Source: JASSUD01 sp031963445
GTDB taxonomy: Bacteria; Pseudomonadota; Gammaproteobacteria; Burkholderiales; Burkholderiaceae
Reading direction: 5' to 3'
NCBI GenBank assembly: GCA_031963445.1
Contig: JASSUH010000001.1
Coordinates: 1,922,001-1,986,000 of the forward strand
Length of the DNA stretch: 64,000 bases
Made by a program: the position numbers and the translations under genes. The notes under the pieces were generated by a model. The model was not told where the DNA came from, did no database searches, and saw only the letters and a list, made by a program, of their open reading frames with translations. This document shows, in pieces, positions 62,741 to 64,000 of this stretch (the stretch's first letter is position 1; the number at the start of each line of letters is the position of its first letter).

Positions 62741-63823
62741 TTATTCTGCCTGCTTAGGAACTCGTTGTGAGACCGCACACATCAGTTCATAACCAAGCGT
62801 ACCGGCTGCCTGTGCCACTTCATCGATAGGCAATTGCTTACCCCACAGCTCAACTGGTGAGCCAATGCCCACCGAGGAAGTAGAAGCCAAAACAGGCGTT
62901 AAATCGACCGCCATCATATCCATTGAAATACGTCCGACTATTTGCGTGCGCACGCCTTGCACGATAACCGGGGTGCCCGTTGGCGCATGCAGTGGGTAGC
63001 CATCCGCATAGCCACACGCCACAATGCCAATACGCATTGGTTTAACTGCACGATAAAGCGAACCATAGCCTACCGTGCTACCTACAACTAAATCTTGTAC
63101 AGCAATAATTTCGCTACTTAAGGTCATCGCTGGTATTAGCTCTGCACCAGCAATATCAGACATAAGCCCTGAAGGTGACGCGCCATAAAGCATAACGCCT
63201 GGCCGCACCCAATCAGCATGCGTGCGGGGGTGCCACAACACAGCTGCTGAATTACCAAGGCAGCGCAAGCCAGGAATGCCTGCTGCGGCACGCTCAAAGA
63301 TTTCAATTTGGTGGGTAATGCCATTGGCATTATCTGCGTCAGAAAAATGTTTCATCAGCACAATCTGACCGATATTCGGGCACGCCTGAGCACGTTCCCA
63401 AGCTGCGCGAAAAGCGGCGGGCGCAAAACCGAGACGATTCATCCCACTATTCATTTTTAAATGAATCGACACAGGTTTACTGAGCTGGGCCATTTCAAGC
63501 AAACGAAGTTGCTCCTCGCTATGCACGGTAGTGGTTAAGCTATAGCGGTCAATCAGATTAAGATCAGCTGCGCAAAAAAAACCTTCCAGCATCAAGATGG
63601 GACCAGTCCAACCTAATTCGCGCAGCTTAATAGCATCTTCAAAATCTAGCAGAGCAAAGCCATCTGTTTCGCGTAAACCTGAGAAAACATGAATTAAACC
63701 ATGTCCATAAGCATTCGCTTTGACAACTGCCCATGCTTTTGAATGGGGAGCAAGGCGACGTACGATAGCAAGGTTATTAGCAAGGGCTGCAGTGTGGATA
63801 ACAGCAGAAATAGGACGAGGCAT
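62741..63823 (-). CDS. alr: Alanine racemase
   Basis: A 360-residue PLP enzyme that makes D-alanine for peptidoglycan. The PLP lysine lies in AVVKANAYGHG near residue 35. The second catalytic residue, Tyr, is in VGYGSLYRAV near 255. RPGVMLYGASP and ACGYADGYPLHAPTG are also family signatures, as is GRISMDMMAVDLT. The length is that of the family. It is the first gene of the alr-radA pair, with stop and next start one base apart. This order is what I expect in Burkholderiaceae. Presence of alr implies a retained cell wall. Confidence 0.95.
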   Translation of the reverse strand: MPRPISAVIHTAALANNLAIVRRLAPHSKAWAVVKANAYGHGLIHVFSGLRETDGFALLDFEDAIKLRELGWTGPILMLEGFFCAADLNLIDRYSLTTTVHSEEQLRLLEMAQLSKPVSIHLKMNSGMNRLGFAPAAFRAAWERAQACPNIGQIVLMKHFSDADNANGITHQIEIFERAAAGIPGLRCLGNSAAVLWHPRTHADWVRPGVMLYGASPSGLMSDIAGAELIPAMTLSSEIIAVQDLVVGSTVGYGSLYRAVKPMRIGIVACGYADGYPLHAPTGTPVIVQGVRTQIVGRISMDMMAVDLTPVLASTSSVGIGSPVELWGKQLPIDEVAQAAGTLGYELMCAVSQRVPKQAE

Positions 63824-63904
63824 AAATTTAGGTAGGCAAATAAAGATAGGCTAATCAATAGCCTGTCGCATGTATCATTCGGCGGAAGTTGTATCGAGCT
63901 ATAA

Positions 63905-64000
63905 ATAGGCTCTGCAAACCTGTTCAGGATCTTTCTAAAAGGTCGTCAGCTGGGGGAGGCCGGAGCGCAGGAACCGGAGTGTACTTTAGTACATGAGGAT
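63905..64000. other. Intergenic repeat-like sequence cut by the window end
   Basis: ctgttcaggatctttctaaa at about 63917 resembles ctgttcataatctttcaaaa at about 61251, just before the palindrome. Downstream is a GC-rich stretch with the near-palindrome gtgtactttagtacat. It looks like a dispersed intergenic element, but the right end is not visible. Confidence 0.35.

Overview
The window looks like a chromosomal piece of a fungus- or eukaryote-associated Burkholderiales endosymbiont (Mycoavidus / Glomeribacter type). This is inferred from three things: a Burkholderia-like housekeeping end (ABC-F ATPase, radA, alr), very large eukaryotic-like repeat proteins, and abundant decayed mobile DNA. Base composition is patchy: moderate in housekeeping genes, AT-rich in several orphan genes, GC-rich in the fic and RNA-repair cassettes.

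Layout. 1-7156 (minus): 5'-complete, window-truncated giant gene joining a TcA-toxin-type N-terminus to a long array of YCF48/BNR-type beta-propeller repeats. 7157-11091: AT-rich spacer, IS3 remnant, pagP, a broken orphan gene and a MobI-like conjugation gene. 11092-19013 (minus): three-gene cluster of two TPR/helical proteins and a NACHT-HEAT STAND ATPase; all three share a short Q-x3-G-x2-N-x4-G-x2-N motif resembling amyloid signalling motifs. 19200-24600: broken RelB/YafQ-type toxin-antitoxin pair, degenerate IS3 copy, orphan gene, 3' fragments of tmRNA and tRNA-Pro, a Fic AMPylase-type gene and an lnt pseudogene. 24597-32669: AT-rich orphan gene, Bcr/CflA transporter, F-box-like/pentapeptide/WD40 protein, small membrane protein. 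33177-45198 (minus): operon of an orphan protein, a 2663-residue ankyrin protein ending in a CaaX-like box, and a SecA-like ATPase. It is flanked by a mosaic pseudogene and an F-box-like/LRR protein. 48251-50453: RNA ligase plus HD-Pnk RNA-repair cassette. 50454-58614: orphan genes, remnants and a TPR-NACHT-pentapeptide-WD40 NLR-like protein. 58615-64000: relaxase fragment, then the housekeeping block.

How the genes may work together. The NACHT proteins, the F-box/LRR, F-box/WD40 and ankyrin-CaaX proteins are built from modules shared between neighbours, suggesting duplication and shuffling of an effector/NLR repertoire. The most striking unit is the 11-19 kb cluster. One motif copy lies near the N-terminus of the NLR-like ATPase and two copies lie in the C-terminal part of each partner, the same topology as the fungal NWD2/HET-S pair and bacterial NLR-associated amyloid motifs. 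All functional links are inference from sequence; no searches were run.
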